Below, piece by piece: positions 62,100 to 64,000 of a stretch of DNA of 64,000 nt. The stretch comes from Thamnaconus septentrionalis (Eukaryota; Chordata; Actinopteri; Tetraodontiformes; Monacanthidae), in assembly GCA_009823395.1 (NCBI GenBank), contig CM020513.1, positions 5,544,001 through 5,608,000 of the forward strand, given 5' to 3'. Made by a program: the position numbers and the translations under genes. The notes below the pieces were generated by a model. The model ran no database searches and was not told the DNA's origin. It saw nothing but the letters and a program-made list of their open reading frames with translations. Position 1 is the first letter of the stretch. The number at the start of each line of letters is the position of its first letter.

Positions 62100-62399
62100 G
62101 TGCTTCCTTTCATTTCGAAGCGCTAGCAACCACGCTAACAACTAACTTCGACCTTGGTGTGTTTTTGCTCGGATGCAAAAGAAAACCTTGACACACAAAG
62201 AAAAAAAATTTATCAGAATTTCAGAGAGAGGGAGCAACACTTTGAATCCAAGGCAGCGACCAGCGAGTCTTTGACTTGAAGGCAACATTAAGCTGCTGAT
62301 TAGCATCGGAATAACTGATGCAGTGATTTGCACAATGATGGCTGCATTAAAGAATAATTCAGAGGGTTTTTGTTCTCATGTTGCAGCTGAAGTGCAGTG

Positions 62400-62436
<37 letters not shown>

Positions 62437-62811
62437 CCGAGTCGGAGTGCTCGCTCCCCGTCTCGACACCCTGCTGGGTTTGTTTGCGGTGAATCGGCAG
62501 GCAGCACGAGTCAACACGCTCGCTCAATATTAGCCACGTTGCAGCCTAATGAGAGGGGAGGGGCCTATTAAGACACCGTCCGCCGCACAACCGTTTAGGC
62601 AGAATTCCTTCATCTGTCACAACATTTATTTTTTTCTACTTCTGCTCCGCCGCTCAGGAGCGTAGAAAAACCCACGCAGCCAGAAAATGTAGACGTCAAG
62701 CCGGCAGGTAAAGACTCGGCCGTCACGTGTCGGTGAAACCCTGTAATTATTCCCCTCTCCGTTGGCTGACTGACTTTCTCTCTCCCCTCCGGGGCGACCA
62801 ATCCAGGAAGT

Positions 62812-62862
<51 letters not shown>

Positions 62863-63077
62863 AATGCCAAAACACAGATTGCTTGCTGCTCAAACAGATG
62901 TCGGACGAAAATCACCCCAGCCAGCGTCGACCGACGACACGGGCCCCCTGCTGGCGGCCGAGCAGCACCGCGGACTCCCGTGACCTGACCCGGGTTTATG
63001 TTTTTTTTTGGACTCGAGCAAGGAAGATGCACGAGCCGATCCTGAGGGGGGAGGGGGTTGGGGGGTGGATGGAATAG

Positions 63078-63103
63078 TACTAGGTGGCTAGCAACACCTA
63101 GTA
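63078..63103. repeat. Perfect 9-bp inverted repeat
   Basis: TACTAGGTG at 63078-63086 and its complement CACCTAGTA at 63095-63103 bracket an 8-base loop. A further TACTAGGTGGTGCTAGC copy follows at 63108-63124. No function is assigned. Confidence 0.7.
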
Positions 63104-64000
63104 GTAGTACTAGGTGGTGCTAGCGTGCTAAAACAACGCATCCATGCAACGAATTCCGCACATCCACCCTAATAAGATCCAGTCTGAGAGCTTTCTGCAG
63201 CAGGGTGTTGGACTGCAGGTGCAACTGAACTAAACTCAACTGAATTCACACAAGACTGTTTTTCACATCACAGGATGGAGCTCGCAGAAAAAAAAATCTA
63301 ATAAAAAGCCATTTTTTAAAACCATAATCAATTGACGGCGTTATTACCTCCTGGTCTCTGATGTGGGCAGTGAAATGTGATAGACATTTGAAATAAAAAG
63401 GGTATTTTTTTTTTGTTGTATTTGAAAAATAAACCCATTTGGACACAGTGAAGGCACTGCTCGCCATATGGGCGTCAAGTCCTGCTGGCGCCGCCCACTG
63501 GCTCCGAGAGGAGATTCACCTTCCAGGTTCTTTTTCTTTTGCTTTTTGCTAGTTGTGGAAGGAGTCCTCCCCGCCCACCCCCGCCATTCCTGGCATTTCC
63601 CAGGGGGCGTCATTTCCCAGCTGGACACGCAAAATAAGTCTGGTGGTTTTTTTACGAAGCGCTCCATTCCGGCGTGCCAGGTTATCTACACGCAAACAGA
63701 CGGGAAGCAGGAAGAGGCGGCGGCAGAGGAGAGGGACGGAGGGATAAAGAGGAGGAGAGGGGGGGAGAGAAAGAGGGATGGGAGGAGGACGAGGAGGAGG
63801 AGGAGGAAGCGGGGGTGGGGGGCTGCACACTTTCAAAAAAAAAGGAAAAAAAAACAAAAAACAAAAACAACGGATGCACTCATTTATATCCAGAGCCGAA
63901 ACACCGAAAGCAACACTCGCTCCAAATGTCTCGTCTATTAACTGATGAATCACAGAGCCAAACTGGCAGCGTTCCACTCAAAAGTGACACGTGAGGCTGC

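Overview
The window is nuclear DNA of a vertebrate, almost certainly a teleost fish. Genes are sparse and broken by GT-AG introns. There are many (AC)n, (CT)n and (GGAT)n microsatellites, small terminal-inverted-repeat (TIR) elements, and the tRNA-head/L2-tail repeats usual in fish. No CRISPR array, operon or phage gene is seen.

Only two genes can be supported. (1) An LRRC10B orthologue, a leucine-rich-repeat protein, lies in a single exon on the + strand at 542-1695. As given, its reading frame is broken by an apparent one-base deletion near 1249/1250. (2) A synaptotagmin-7 (SYT7) gene lies on the - strand. Eleven coding exons between 56391 and 21213 join in frame to 1896 nt (631 codons plus stop). 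They give the juxtamembrane segment, a long variable linker, and complete C2A and C2B domains with all ten Ca2+-coordinating aspartates. The first coding exon(s), with the N-terminus and transmembrane helix, are not seen and should lie beyond the right edge. The two genes are convergent (tail to tail), as LRRC10B and SYT7 are in human, which supports both calls.

Layout. 1-541: LRRC10B upstream DNA with an (ACT)n tract. 542-1695: LRRC10B. 1.7-21.2 kb: intergenic DNA and probable SYT7 3'UTR, with a 14-bp minisatellite at 7.5-8.1 kb and a pyrimidine block facing a purine block at 10.85-12.05 kb. 21.2-30.5 kb: the constitutive SYT7 exons for the linker end, C2A and C2B, with a nested transposon stack at 21.5-23.0 kb. 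30.5-56.4 kb: four cassette linker exons, all phase 2 at both ends, plus the juxtamembrane exon, separated by repeat-rich introns. 56.4-64 kb: the large 5' intron with a 760-bp (GAT)n array and a 116-bp (CA)n array.

Biologically, SYT7 is a slow, high-affinity Ca2+ sensor for asynchronous and facilitated release and for lysosome and dense-core vesicle exocytosis. The linker cassettes predict many in-frame isoforms that differ in the distance between membrane anchor and C2 domains. LRRC10B is poorly characterised. No new gene system is evident. The features most worth a second look are the symmetric cassette exons with an in-frame CGG/poly-Arg tract, the LRRC10B frameshift, the nested mobile elements that reach a SYT7 splice donor, and two uncharacterised dispersed repeat families.
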